From Pseudomonas sp. Bout1 (lineage in GTDB: Bacteria > Pseudomonadota > Gammaproteobacteria > Pseudomonadales > Pseudomonadaceae), in the NCBI RefSeq assembly GCF_034314165.1, contig NZ_JAVIWK010000001.1, forward strand, positions 3,673,001-3,737,000: a stretch of DNA of 64,000 nt, read 5' to 3'. The position numbers were made by a program, and so were the translations under genes. How positions within the stretch are numbered: the first letter of the stretch is position 1; every line of letters begins with the position of its first letter. Shown here in pieces: positions 53,326-62,683 of the stretch. Below the pieces are notes generated by a model. The model searched no databases. It was given only the letters and a program-made list of their open reading frames with translations, and was not told where the DNA came from.

Positions 53326-55058
53326 CGCAGGCACTTTCCAGTAGGTTGCAGGATCAGCGTAAGCTGGTTGAACAAATGAATATCGGCGTACAGGCCAAAG
53401 AAACGATGGAGCATTTCGCCAAAGAGGCTGATGTCGCCCTCCCCTGAAAAACCATTCGCGTCCAGGGTGATTTCGATATCCACCCCACGCAGTAAAAAGC
53501 CTTTTTCAAAGCGCTGAACCAGGTGATGGCGAACCTCGACAATCGCCTCCAGACGGCGACGGTTCAGCTCGCCACCCGCCCAGTCGTACAACGCCAGGGT
53601 GCCGCGCAGCACCTCTGCGCTGTCGAGCATCGGCAGGAAATTCGAACCCAAGTGGCTGAGTACGCGCCAATGAAAACGATCACGATTGGGTGGGTAGCAC
53701 GGCAAGCTTGGGGCGCACAGGTTGCGCACCCGCAGGCCGGTCTTGGTGGATTGCACCACGGTGTCGAGCAGGGTGCTTTGCAGGGCTTTGCGGGGTAACA
53801 GGCCGTTTGTGCCGGTCAACCGCAATGACAGGCTTTCGCCGGAGTGCAACTGATCTTTTTCGAAGCCATCACCGCCCAGGATCAACCAGATGTCATGCAA
53901 TCCCTTGGGTGAGCGCTTCAAGCGGGTATGGAAATACCGCTCAGGGGCATCGTCACGCAGCATGCCGCCCTTGTGGCGGAAGCTGCTGAATGGCACATAG
54001 TCGTGGCGCACGGCATTCTTTGACGAGGTCACCTGGTCGACCGAATAAATCTCGGTGTGGCCGTCCTGCAATCGCATGGGCCGCAACAGATAATCCGTTT
54101 GCAACTGCGCCAGGGTCAGGGGGTCAGACTCCAGCGCGAACAGATTGATCACCGGTACAGCATGCAGGCGAATGTGTTCATTGCTCACATTGAAATCCCG
54201 TGGCCATGCCTCACGCAGCACCACGTCCAATTCGAACCAGGACGTTTGCGCGCTCAGGCTGAGTTGCTCCAGGCCACAGAGGGTCACGAACATGAACTTT
54301 TCGCGGAAGGTGAAGTACTCCAGCAGCAACTGATAACCGCTGAACGCGCTGTCACCCTTGGGCCACAGGCGATCCTCATCGGCGAATCCCTTGGGCGCAA
54401 AATGGCCGTCCAATGGATGACGCTCCAGTTGCCCCGACAGACGCACATACAGCGCCTGGGTATTGAGCGTCAGCGCCTGGTGCAAGGCACTGGCCAGCGG
54501 TGCGTCGGCATTCAGGTACAGCGGCAGGCGGCTCAGGTCGAGCTCGCTCCAGTCTGTCAACGCGCCGCAGACAAAGCGCAGGCGCAGCACAGAGCGGCCG
54601 TCCGGTTCATAAGCCAGTCGCACCGACTCCAGGGCAAGCGGTTGCAACGTCACGTCCTGAGTGGTGGTGTAACGACAACGGGTACGTTGCGAACCGATAG
54701 GCTGGGACAACACCTCAAAGCCCTTGCCGATGGCTTCGCTGCGTTTCATCTGTGCCAGCTCCGGCACCAGTTCGATAACCGAAAGCGATGGAATGGTGCG
54801 TAAATAATGCGGCCATAGCAGGCTGACCAGCCCTTCGGTCAGCTCGGGCAAATCATCGTCGAGCTTCTCCCGCAGGCGCCCCATCAAGAACGCAAATCCC
54901 TCAAACAGACGCTCCACATAAGGGTCTTGCGCACCGGGTTTGTCCAGACTGAGCTGGGCTGCCCGATCCGGGAAGGCTTCGGCGAATTCCTTGCCAGCTT
55001 CGCGCAAGTAACGCATTTCGGCGTCGAAGTAGCGCAGTGTCAAATTGTCCATGCTCAC
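53289..55058 (-). CDS. tssF: T6SS baseplate protein TssF
   Basis: A 589-residue TssF. The N-terminus YFDAEMRYLREAGKEFAEAF and then YVERLFEGFAFLMGRLREKL are diagnostic; later FVTLCGLEQLSLSA and the end YADIHLFNQLTLILQ are also typical. The GTG start at 55058 has AGGA at 8 bp and is preferred over the ATG at 55052. It precedes tssG with an overlap, the fixed tssFG order of T6SS clusters. Confidence 0.93.
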   Translation of the reverse strand: MSMDNLTLRYFDAEMRYLREAGKEFAEAFPDRAAQLSLDKPGAQDPYVERLFEGFAFLMGRLREKLDDDLPELTEGLVSLLWPHYLRTIPSLSVIELVPELAQMKRSEAIGKGFEVLSQPIGSQRTRCRYTTTQDVTLQPLALESVRLAYEPDGRSVLRLRFVCGALTDWSELDLSRLPLYLNADAPLASALHQALTLNTQALYVRLSGQLERHPLDGHFAPKGFADEDRLWPKGDSAFSGYQLLLEYFTFREKFMFVTLCGLEQLSLSAQTSWFELDVVLREAWPRDFNVSNEHIRLHAVPVINLFALESDPLTLAQLQTDYLLRPMRLQDGHTEIYSVDQVTSSKNAVRHDYVPFSSFRHKGGMLRDDAPERYFHTRLKRSPKGLHDIWLILGGDGFEKDQLHSGESLSLRLTGTNGLLPRKALQSTLLDTVVQSTKTGLRVRNLCAPSLPCYPPNRDRFHWRVLSHLGSNFLPMLDSAEVLRGTLALYDWAGGELNRRRLEAIVEVRHHLVQRFEKGFLLRGVDIEITLDANGFSGEGDISLFGEMLHRFFGLYADIHLFNQLTLILQPTGKCLRWNENHSQRIPG

Positions 55059-55082
55059 ACATAAATTCCTGATGAAAGAGGG

Positions 55083-56669
55083 TTAGTCGCAGAGCACCGC
55101 CGCGCGCACCGGGTCAATCGCTACCAATGCGGCCAGCAAGGCCTCGGCACGCCGGGCCAGGGTGGGTTTGTCGGCATCGTTGCGCTGTGCTTTCAGACGT
55201 AGCAGCTTGAACAGACGCGCCTTGACCTCAAAATTCAGTTCCGGCTCCCACACCGCCAGTGCATGGTGCTGCGCGGTAGCGTCCAGCTCCCCCAGGAGAT
55301 GAACAGCCAAGTCGCTCTTGCCGTATTGTTCGGCCACGCGAGCCATCAACAAGCGCAGCAGCCAGCGCTGGCGGCCGGTCTGCACGTCGGGTCGGGTCGA
55401 CAGCCAGGCGAGCGCCGTTTCCACCCCATCGCTGTCAGCCTGGGCCAGGGCTTCACTCTCCAGCGACAAGATTTCTGCGTCTGCGGTGGTGAGCGCCGCC
55501 TTTGGTGCAGGCAACCATTGCTGCGCACGATTGCCGCTGACGTGCTGGGTAATCCAGTCACGGGTGGTCTCGTCAGCGAACGGTGCTCCATCGTTCCAGT
55601 GCAACAGCTCCAGGCCAGGCAAGCGCTCAAGGAACATGCCCAAGTCACGCTTGACGATGTCGGCCCAGCTGTCTTGTGGCGCGGGTTGTTTGTTCAGCGC
55701 CTGGTACAGGTACCACTGCAAATCCAGCCAGAAGTGGTTCACGCCTTCGGCGTACACCCGCTCGACCTGGTCGAGCAGTTCGCTCCAGCTTTGTTGCAGG
55801 TACAGGCGTTTGAGCTGTGCCCGATAATCAGCACGGGGCGCCGCAAGCCGTGTATTCCCGAGGGCTTCCTCAGGCGGTGCCTGATGCACCGTGTCCCAAC
55901 GCAAGCTCTTCATCAGCCGATGCGCCGCCAGCCAGCCTTGAGGCTGCTCGCGCAAATAACCCGCCAGCGCCCTGCCGTTGTCCAGCAGATCGCGCCCGGA
56001 TTTGACGGGCGTGGCGGAAGGCGCCGTGGCGTGGGTGCTTGAGTCATGACTGGCACTGTGTTGCGGTACCAGCGCATCTACCCCGCCGGACTGCGTCAAC
56101 CGCGCGGACAACGCGCCATACAACGCCCCCAAAGCCGGGCGCTGGTCTTGCGGCCAGGCTTGCAGCCCACGCTCCAGCCAGGCCAGCGCTGCCACCGTGC
56201 GTTCGGCTTCACTGCGCACCACTTCGGGGTACAGCGACAGGCTGTCCAGTACCTTGCCACTGGCCAGCCATTCCAGCGCCATCTTGCGACTATTGGGGCG
56301 TGCCGGCAGCACATGGGCGGCGTAACGCTCCACCAATGCGGCAAGCAAGGTGAGGCCATCAGCCAGCCCGGCTTCCCCATCCTTTTGCAAACGGGCCCAC
56401 AGGTAATACGTCGCCACACGCAAGTCTTTGCAGGTGTGGATCAGCAGCTTTTCTGCCAGGTGGACGACCCGCTCGGCATCCGCCCCGGACAGCTTGTTGA
56501 CCTCTTCGCGCATGCGCTGGAAGTCGTCGTCATAGCCTGGGTCTTCGCCTGCAGGCGAGGCTGTGCTGATGGGTTGCAGCCACGGTTGCCAGCGGCCAGC
56601 CTGACTATGTGCCAAAGCCAGAGCGTCGCGGTCGCCGAGGCAGTGCGTGATCAAGGTATGCAGGCTCAT
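55083..56669 (-). CDS. tssA: T6SS protein TssA
   Basis: A 528-residue TssA. The N-terminal ImpA_N domain has SPAGEDPGYDDDFQRMREEV and CKDLRVATYYLWARLQKDG; a long variable middle follows, and the C-terminal VasJ-like domain has LYLQQSWSELLDQVERVY, FWLDLQWYLYQAL and later repeats. This is the TssA form with a C-terminal extended domain that helps sheath assembly. It overlaps the tssM stop by 4 bp. Together with the fusion at 50107 the cluster carries two ImpA_N proteins. Confidence 0.9.
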   Translation of the reverse strand: MSLHTLITHCLGDRDALALAHSQAGRWQPWLQPISTASPAGEDPGYDDDFQRMREEVNKLSGADAERVVHLAEKLLIHTCKDLRVATYYLWARLQKDGEAGLADGLTLLAALVERYAAHVLPARPNSRKMALEWLASGKVLDSLSLYPEVVRSEAERTVAALAWLERGLQAWPQDQRPALGALYGALSARLTQSGGVDALVPQHSASHDSSTHATAPSATPVKSGRDLLDNGRALAGYLREQPQGWLAAHRLMKSLRWDTVHQAPPEEALGNTRLAAPRADYRAQLKRLYLQQSWSELLDQVERVYAEGVNHFWLDLQWYLYQALNKQPAPQDSWADIVKRDLGMFLERLPGLELLHWNDGAPFADETTRDWITQHVSGNRAQQWLPAPKAALTTADAEILSLESEALAQADSDGVETALAWLSTRPDVQTGRQRWLLRLLMARVAEQYGKSDLAVHLLGELDATAQHHALAVWEPELNFEVKARLFKLLRLKAQRNDADKPTLARRAEALLAALVAIDPVRAAVLCD

Positions 56670-59600
56670 TCAACGCCCCCGCTCTGCGCATAGGGCGCAC
56701 TTGCTATGCCCTCATTGAGGAAGATCTGCGACGGCAACGTGAAGCCTCGCAGCGTGAGCAACGCCAACGGGCCCGCGCCCAGTTCGGTGCGCAGGTTCCA
56801 GGTCAGGTTCAGCCCGTCGGGGGCCTTGAGCTCCATGCGGTAGCGGCTGTCGCCGTCGTCCAGCACGGTGATGCGGGCTTTTTCCAGCAAGCGGATCAGG
56901 CCCCAGGTGCCCTGGTAATCACCCAACAGGCGCTCGCCGGTATGCACACTGGTCCAGCTCAGGCTGGCGCCCGGGTAATCACCGCGGCCCGGCCAACTGA
57001 AGCGCTGCCAGAACTCTTTTTGGTTGAAATACTGATGACGTGCGCCGTTGAGGATGAAGGTGGTTTGCACCACATCACGCACCGGTTTGCCTTGCAGTTC
57101 GAAGCTCAATCCCATGCCGCCGTCGGTATAGATCACGTCGGCCAGATGACTGAGCTGATTGATCGCCAGCAGAAATTGCGGATTGATCCGTAGCCCTTGG
57201 CTATGGCGTGGGTCGGCAACCCAGCGGCTGCCTTCCTTGCGCAGCACACCGCTCAGTTGGCTGCGCAGGAACTGCTCGATGCGCCCGGAATCTGCACGGA
57301 TCATCTGCCCCAGCATCGGCAACGAGGAATCGCTGGTGGTTGCAGCGAACGGGTAGCGCCCGGTGAAAGCGCCCTGCCAATCACGAACGATTGAGCGCTG
57401 CCACTGGCTGTTAAGGCCCGCAGCCGAGGGTTGCAAGACGCGTTGCCAGGCTTCGTCCAGCGGCTGTACAAACAGGGTATGGCCCACCCCGCTCCACTCT
57501 GCTCCCAGGCTGGCGGCCACCAGGCTGCCATAAGATTGGGTGTCCGTCAGGACAACACTCTTGCCCTGAAATACGGTCTGCGCCAAAGCCTGTGTCATTT
57601 CCTGCGGATCGGGGGCATTGCTAACTTGCTGCAATTTCAGGCGCAGGCGGGTGACACGGGTCAGGAATGCTTGCAGGCTCAACCGCTCGCTGCCCTCCGG
57701 GTCTTGGCCCATGAGGCTCAACAATGGACCGAAGGTAGCGTCCAGCGGACCGCGCGGGGCTTGTGCCCGTGGGTCAATCATGGGCACTTTGTCCTTCGCC
57801 ACAAGCTTTTGCGCAGACTGCATCAGCGAGTCGGCCAAGGCCTGGCTGCGGGTGCCGGCCTGCCCCTGATAGGCCAGGGTATTCATCAGGGCGATCAGGG
57901 GTGACTGGCGCACATCGGTCATCAGCGTGAGTTGGTCGATCACATCGGGCAGGCTGGCGACGTTTTGCCAGCGCACGCTATTGAGAAAGTCCAGCCAGGC
58001 GTTGGCGTAATCCTGAAAGTAGCGCTCGGTGAGGCGCGCCTTGAGCACATCCGGGGTCAGCTCGGCGGCAATATCGGCCTGATTGTCGCTGAGCACCCAG
58101 TCGATTTCTTCGCGACGGGCTTCGGCGATATCGTCAATGGCCTGGCGCACCTGCCCTTCCCAAGCCTGGCGGGTGAACACGCCAGGCACCCTCGCCTGGG
58201 TATGGAACAGCGCCATGGCGTCGGTCTCGCCGACCATGTTTTGCACGCCCAGCTCCGGGTATTGATTGGCGGCTGCGTCGAGGACCTGCTGGTACAGGTG
58301 GGTTTCGGCGTTGCGCTGGCCCAACTGGCCGAGTAGAACCCGCCTGGCCTGGGCAACCAGCCTTGAGTCGGCCTGGATCGCCCAGGCCGGGTGCGCGGCC
58401 AGATGTTCACCATAGAACCGCCACAGGTTCGGCGACAGGCCTTGCCACAGCCCAGGCGACACACCGTCGCGCAAGGGCTCGGCGTTGCCCAGGGCTTGGG
58501 TCAGGAACGCGGCGTCGGCTTTTGCCGGGCGCGCCATCATCAGGTACGCCTTCAATTGCTCGTAGGCCTCCTGGGCACGCTCTACTCGTTGTTCGCTGGC
58601 CGGGGGCAGGCTGATCAACGCGTTGAGCTGGCGCTGCAAGTTGGCCGCCGCCGGGTCGCGGATCAAGCGGTTGTTAGCTTCGACGTAGCGCGGCCACAAC
58701 ACCGCGAGCAGGTTTTGATTCTGGTTCAGGCCGAAGCGCTGGTACCAGGGCACGCCGTGCTCATCCCGATAATTAAGGCGGTCGAGTTCACGTACCAAGT
58801 CGTTGAATGCCCTCAGTTGCTCGTCGGGGCTTTGCGACTGCTGCAAGGCTGCCAATGAAGTGTGAAGGTGGGCGATTTGTACGCGGTTGCTGACAAACGA
58901 CAGCAGCATTCCTGCGCCCCACAAAACTGCCAAACCCAGCACCAGCGCATACCCGACGCGCGGTGCGCTCCAACCCAGCCGACGGTGGCGGGTGTTATCG
59001 CCAAGTACACCGTGCCACACCGGGGCCACCGACCAGTCATGCTGCCGATCATGTGGTGAGCGCTGTATCGGCAGGCTGAACCACACACCCCGCAACGGCA
59101 CACCACCGGCAAACTCATCAGCCATCGGCGCCAGCGTATGACGCCAGCGGGCAATGCCCTCGTCCCGCAACTCCTGGGACAGGCGCAGCAGGAAATCCTG
59201 CTCCATCGCCGTACTGATCTGCGCCATGCCCACCCGGCGCAACGGCTCGAGCAAGCCGGTCAGGGCGGTTTCCAGTGCCGCCGGCGTGAAGCGTTCGGGC
59301 AATACACAGCCCACTGGGCGGGTCTTGCGGGAGTCTTGAGGCCACTCACTTTCGCAGACTTGCCAGAGGTACAACGGCAGCTGCCACTTCAGGCTACTGG
59401 CGAGGCGCTGCACCTCGCGCACGCCGGCGCCCATGGCAGCGTCATCGGCGCCCTGGGTTTTGTTCAGGGCCCAGACCACAGCGTCCAATGCACGCCAGCG
59501 GCTGAGGCCGTTCCATCGGTTTGCGAATGATTGATCCAGCCTGGACTGGGCGGTACCACCCCACAGCAGGACGGTGCCTTGGCCTTCCAGCCAGAACTGC

Positions 59601-60022
59601 TCGGCCAAGGCCGGGCAGATGGCCTGGATTTCGGCGGGCTCGCCGATGACGAGCAAAAGGCGGACTTTGCGGCGCCATAAGAAGCCATAGCGCTTGCGCA
59701 GGCCTTGAATTATTTCTGCGAGATCTTTCTGTTTATCGGACTCAGCAGAAGTAGGCACTGGCAATAGCCTGGCACCGAGTACCAACTTGCGGATCCCCTT
59801 CTGAACAATCAGCCACGCCACTAGCGCCATGCCGAACAACAATGCCCACAGCAATAAGCCTTTGAGCAGGACATCTCGTATCACAGCACGACTGACTAGC
59901 CGAGGCTCCATCAGCAACCACCAGATCGTGGCCCCCACAGCGACAAGCACCGCCAGGATCACAGCCAGTAATAACGCCGTCGTCCCAAGGGAGACTTTCG
60001 GAGATTCAACTATTTGAGTCAT
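56666..60022 (-). CDS. tssM: T6SS membrane protein TssM (IcmF family)
   Basis: A 1118-residue IcmF/TssM protein. Two TM helices occur near residues 15-40 and 60-85, a third near 375-395, so the large C-terminal part is periplasmic and contacts TssJ. Where other TssM proteins carry a Walker A motif in the cytoplasmic domain, this one reads VRLLLVIGEPAEIQAICPAL, with no GxxGxGKT, so ATP binding there is unlikely. The C-terminal RYRMELKAPDGLNLTWNL region matches IcmF. The ATG at 60022 (MTQIVESPKVS) is chosen to keep the first helix; a longer frame would cross the upstream gene. Start overlaps that gene by 17 bp. Confidence 0.9.
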   Translation of the reverse strand: MTQIVESPKVSLGTTALLLAVILAVLVAVGATIWWLLMEPRLVSRAVIRDVLLKGLLLWALLFGMALVAWLIVQKGIRKLVLGARLLPVPTSAESDKQKDLAEIIQGLRKRYGFLWRRKVRLLLVIGEPAEIQAICPALAEQFWLEGQGTVLLWGGTAQSRLDQSFANRWNGLSRWRALDAVVWALNKTQGADDAAMGAGVREVQRLASSLKWQLPLYLWQVCESEWPQDSRKTRPVGCVLPERFTPAALETALTGLLEPLRRVGMAQISTAMEQDFLLRLSQELRDEGIARWRHTLAPMADEFAGGVPLRGVWFSLPIQRSPHDRQHDWSVAPVWHGVLGDNTRHRRLGWSAPRVGYALVLGLAVLWGAGMLLSFVSNRVQIAHLHTSLAALQQSQSPDEQLRAFNDLVRELDRLNYRDEHGVPWYQRFGLNQNQNLLAVLWPRYVEANNRLIRDPAAANLQRQLNALISLPPASEQRVERAQEAYEQLKAYLMMARPAKADAAFLTQALGNAEPLRDGVSPGLWQGLSPNLWRFYGEHLAAHPAWAIQADSRLVAQARRVLLGQLGQRNAETHLYQQVLDAAANQYPELGVQNMVGETDAMALFHTQARVPGVFTRQAWEGQVRQAIDDIAEARREEIDWVLSDNQADIAAELTPDVLKARLTERYFQDYANAWLDFLNSVRWQNVASLPDVIDQLTLMTDVRQSPLIALMNTLAYQGQAGTRSQALADSLMQSAQKLVAKDKVPMIDPRAQAPRGPLDATFGPLLSLMGQDPEGSERLSLQAFLTRVTRLRLKLQQVSNAPDPQEMTQALAQTVFQGKSVVLTDTQSYGSLVAASLGAEWSGVGHTLFVQPLDEAWQRVLQPSAAGLNSQWQRSIVRDWQGAFTGRYPFAATTSDSSLPMLGQMIRADSGRIEQFLRSQLSGVLRKEGSRWVADPRHSQGLRINPQFLLAINQLSHLADVIYTDGGMGLSFELQGKPVRDVVQTTFILNGARHQYFNQKEFWQRFSWPGRGDYPGASLSWTSVHTGERLLGDYQGTWGLIRLLEKARITVLDDGDSRYRMELKAPDGLNLTWNLRTELGAGPLALLTLRGFTLPSQIFLNEGIASAPYAQSGGVE

Positions 60023-61139
60023 CGGGTTCCACAATTCCAAGGGCCAGGGTGTGATGAGGGTCGTTCGCCAACCAGGCACAAGGCACCTGATGCTGCTCGG
60101 CGTACCACGCAGCCAGGGTTTGTACGACCATCGCCTGTAGATGCTTCAGGGCGCCGAAGTTGGCGTCTTGCACGTGCTGCCTGGTGTTCCAGCCAGCGGC
60201 AGGCAGCTCAGGCACATTCGGCTGCGCGAACGACATGCACGCGTCAGTTGGCGCGGTTAATTCGCTTTGTTGCAGAGCACGCGTGGCAACCGAAGAAAGT
60301 TGCTCGGTATCAACCGAAAACCATTCGCCGCGAGAAAAACGCACACTGCCTTGAGGGCCGAGTAACCAGAGCACCGCCGCCTCTCCTGCCGGCAAGGGAC
60401 TCTCTTGCTGGATACTCGAGGACTGGCAACCGGCGCAGAGAACGCGGGCCGCTTCGGGAGCGCCCTGCAACTGGTCAATAACCGAATTCAGGGTGCACAT
60501 GCCCTCCCAGGGCTCTGGCTGTTCGGGCAGTTGAACCTGGGGAGAACACAGCGTCATTTGTTCGCTAAATGCTTGCCAGGCCGACAGTGAACCCTGCCAG
60601 TAGCAACGTAGCGGCTGCACGCAGGCGTGTTCGTCACGCTGTTGGTACCACTGTAGCGCGAGCAAAATCGCTAAATTGCGCTCCCGCTCGGCAACATCAT
60701 TCCCAAACACCTGGACAAGATGAATCGTGCGCCCTTCAAGCGTTGCCTTCGGCTCGGGTGGCAGGTGGTCTGAGCTGAATAGGAGGTGTGCCTGCTCAGG
60801 CGTGGTGCATGGCGCTGCTACCAGCACGGACTCGACCAGCCCGACACGCTGCCGGTGACGCACCCACCACGCCTGGCTTACCTGTTCGGCTGCGCCGTGA
60901 TAGCTCTGTGCGTTGTGCCGATTGAGGCGAAAGTACAAAACGCGCAACAGCAATGCCAACAACCAAACCAGTGATGCAATGGCCAAGCCGGTAGCCGCCA
61001 CGGGCGGCTCAATGATCGATCGCAACCCCACGCCCACACCGGTCAAAACAACCAGCAAGGCAACACCGCCGACCACCCAGCGTGAGTACACCGGGGCCTG
61101 GTCCAAGGGATAAGCGGCAAACTCAGGCTCAGTAATCAA
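60006..61139 (-). CDS. T6SS-cluster membrane protein of unknown function
   Basis: A 377-residue protein between PAAR and tssM. The start is most likely the TTG at 61139: GGAGGT lies 7 bp ahead, and TTGA couples it to the PAAR stop; the ATG at 61187 lies inside PAAR. Two TM helices (WVVGGVALLVVLTGVGVGL and GLAIASLVWLLALLLRVLYF) end near residue 75. A long soluble domain follows, with five or six cysteines and segments such as RNLAILLALQWYQQRDE and VLWLLGPQGSVRFSRGEW. I do not recognise a family. Position suggests a membrane-complex accessory or effector-loading factor (inference). Confidence 0.8.
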   Translation of the reverse strand: MITEPEFAAYPLDQAPVYSRWVVGGVALLVVLTGVGVGLRSIIEPPVAATGLAIASLVWLLALLLRVLYFRLNRHNAQSYHGAAEQVSQAWWVRHRQRVGLVESVLVAAPCTTPEQAHLLFSSDHLPPEPKATLEGRTIHLVQVFGNDVAERERNLAILLALQWYQQRDEHACVQPLRCYWQGSLSAWQAFSEQMTLCSPQVQLPEQPEPWEGMCTLNSVIDQLQGAPEAARVLCAGCQSSSIQQESPLPAGEAAVLWLLGPQGSVRFSRGEWFSVDTEQLSSVATRALQQSELTAPTDACMSFAQPNVPELPAAGWNTRQHVQDANFGALKHLQAMVVQTLAAWYAEQHQVPCAWLANDPHHTLALGIVEPDDSNS

Positions 61140-61393
61140 TAGGCCACCTCCGTGTCCGGCATTGAGCTGACCAGCGTGCATCCGCATTTGCAGCGGTGGC
61201 CATGCAGCGCTGCTGGCCGGTCGTCGATGTGCAGCAGGTCGGTGCCTTCGGCGATCTCGGTGCGGCCGTGCAAGTTGCAGCGCACGGCGTCGCCCTTGCA
61301 GGCCATCGGTTTACCATGGCATTCGTAACGCCCCTCCAGCACTTCGCCGCCAAACTCTTCCAACGTGTCTCCTTGGCGAATTACAGGTTTCAT
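61136..61393 (-). CDS. PAAR domain protein (T6SS spike tip)
   Basis: An 85-residue stand-alone PAAR protein with AGGAGGT ahead of its ATG. It starts MKPVIRQGDTLEEFGGEVLE, the usual PAAR opening with GDxT, then the PMACKGDAVRCNLHGRTEI repeat, and it ends with RCKCGCTLVSS, whose cysteines and histidines can bind the tip metal. PAAR proteins sharpen the VgrG spike and help load effectors. It stops within the start of the next gene and is the nearest cargo-linked gene to the DUF3304 array. Confidence 0.92.
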   Translation of the reverse strand: MKPVIRQGDTLEEFGGEVLEGRYECHGKPMACKGDAVRCNLHGRTEIAEGTDLLHIDDRPAALHGHRCKCGCTLVSSMPDTEVAY

Positions 61394-61421
61394 CACAACA
61401 CCTCCTGATAAAGGCCGCGCA

Positions 61422-62120
61422 CTACTTCGAACATGACTGAGGCTCCGGCAAGTGCAGCGGGGTTTTGATTGGGTATTCGGGGCTACCGTAGGCATAGCAG
61501 GAGGTCGTGACCTGGAGTTCATCGCAGGGCAGGAAGTGGACGCTGAGGCCGCAGACTTTTTGGCCGGTGTAGTCAGGTACCGGTACCGCTTTCGAGTGCC
61601 TACTCGTTTGCGCGTCAATTTGCTTTTCCCAAGCGAGATACTTGGGCCAATCTTCGTAGCCGGGGAATCCATCGGCGTATGCGACACCGCGCTCCCAATC
61701 AACACGTACCGTCATCCCCGGCTGCCAGCGCGACGGGGCTACATAACAGCAACCTCCCCCGCCACCCTGATACGGACCAATAATGTCGATACCCGAACGA
61801 CCGTCGACACTGAAACGATTGATCGCCCAGTGCGTGTGGTTAATGGCTTCGAGCGTGCTGGCCTGAGCACTCTGTACAAGCACAGCTCCAATCAGGCCGC
61901 AGAGCGCACCTATTACTACTCGATACGAAATAGGGTGAGACCTTGGCGTAGGTGGCGTAACCCGATAACCAGCTGCCAGGCATAGGGCCTCCTGGTAGCG
62001 ACGCTCCTGCTCGCACTGGCGCAGAATATTTTGTTGGACCTGAACGGTGCGGCGAGGCAAACGTCCTTCCATAGGAAACGCCGGCGGGAGCCAGACACTG
62101 GCATGTTTCACTTCGGACAT
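61422..62120 (-). CDS. DUF3304 protein, array copy A
   Basis: A 232-residue protein. Residues 1-61 are a cytosolic, basic segment (MSEVKHASVWLPPAFP onward). Residues about 62-86 are a hydrophobic helix ending in AQA, and the rest is a DUF3304 domain: INHTHWAINRFSVDG, then GGGGGCCYVAPSRW, then VRVDWE. A variable stretch follows (RGVAYADGFPGYEDWPKY), then the conserved end VHFLPCDELQVTTSCYAYGS and PEYPIKTPLHLPEPQ. With the N-terminal segment fused, the hydrophobic part would serve as a TM anchor with the domain in the periplasm. Overlaps copy B by 13 bp. Immunity function is an inference. Confidence 0.85.
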   Translation of the reverse strand: MSEVKHASVWLPPAFPMEGRLPRRTVQVQQNILRQCEQERRYQEALCLAAGYRVTPPTPRSHPISYRVVIGALCGLIGAVLVQSAQASTLEAINHTHWAINRFSVDGRSGIDIIGPYQGGGGGCCYVAPSRWQPGMTVRVDWERGVAYADGFPGYEDWPKYLAWEKQIDAQTSRHSKAVPVPDYTGQKVCGLSVHFLPCDELQVTTSCYAYGSPEYPIKTPLHLPEPQSCSK

Positions 62121-62629
62121 GACTGAGGCTCCGGCAAGTGCAGCGGCGTTTTGATTGGGTATTCAGGGCTACCGTAGGCATAGCAGGAGGTCGTGACCTG
62201 GAGTTCATCGCAGGGCAGGAAGTGAACGGTGAGGCCGCAGACTTTTTGGCCGGTGTAGTCGGGGACGGTGACTACTTTGCTGTGCTGGCGTTTTTGCGCT
62301 CTTAATTTTCCCGCCCAAGCTTCATATTTGGCTTCGTCAGAAAAACCGGGAAAACCTTTCGAACTACCCGCTCCTGTTTCCCAGTCGACACGCACCGTCA
62401 TCCCCGATTTCCAGCGCGACGGGGCGACGTAACAGCAACCTCCCCCGCCCCCCTGGTACGGACCGATGATGTCGATACCCGAACGCCCGTCGACACTGAA
62501 ACTATTGATCGCCCAGTGCGTGTGGTTAATGGCTTCGAGCGTGCTGGCCTGAGTACTCTGTACAAGCACAGCTCCAACCAGGCCGCAAAGCGCACCTATT
62601 ACTACTCGATACGAAATAGGATGAGACAT
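62108..62629 (-). CDS. DUF3304 protein, array copy B (separate signal-peptide form)
   Basis: A 173-residue DUF3304 protein that begins directly at the hydrophobic segment (MSHPISYRVVIGALCG) with its own AGGAG ribosome site, so it has a normal Sec signal peptide ending STQA and would be a soluble periplasmic protein. The core after VDWE reads TGAGSSKGFPGFSDEAKYEA, unlike copy A, while both flanks are nearly identical. The N-terminal module found fused in A and C is here a separate upstream gene (62684-62875). It overlaps copy A by 13 bp. Confidence 0.82.
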   Translation of the reverse strand: MSHPISYRVVIGALCGLVGAVLVQSTQASTLEAINHTHWAINSFSVDGRSGIDIIGPYQGGGGGCCYVAPSRWKSGMTVRVDWETGAGSSKGFPGFSDEAKYEAWAGKLRAQKRQHSKVVTVPDYTGQKVCGLTVHFLPCDELQVTTSCYAYGSPEYPIKTPLHLPEPQSCPK

Positions 62630-62683
62630 GGGTTTTACTCCTGAAGCAGAGCATCGAAACACTGGATCAAACCGATGCATTGC

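Noticed and set aside
62600..62640. Lipobox in DUF3304 proteins (cysteine in GALCG)
   Set aside because: The residue before the cysteine is leucine and the position is inside the hydrophobic helix, so lipidation is unlikely; AQA/TQA looks like a signal peptidase I site.
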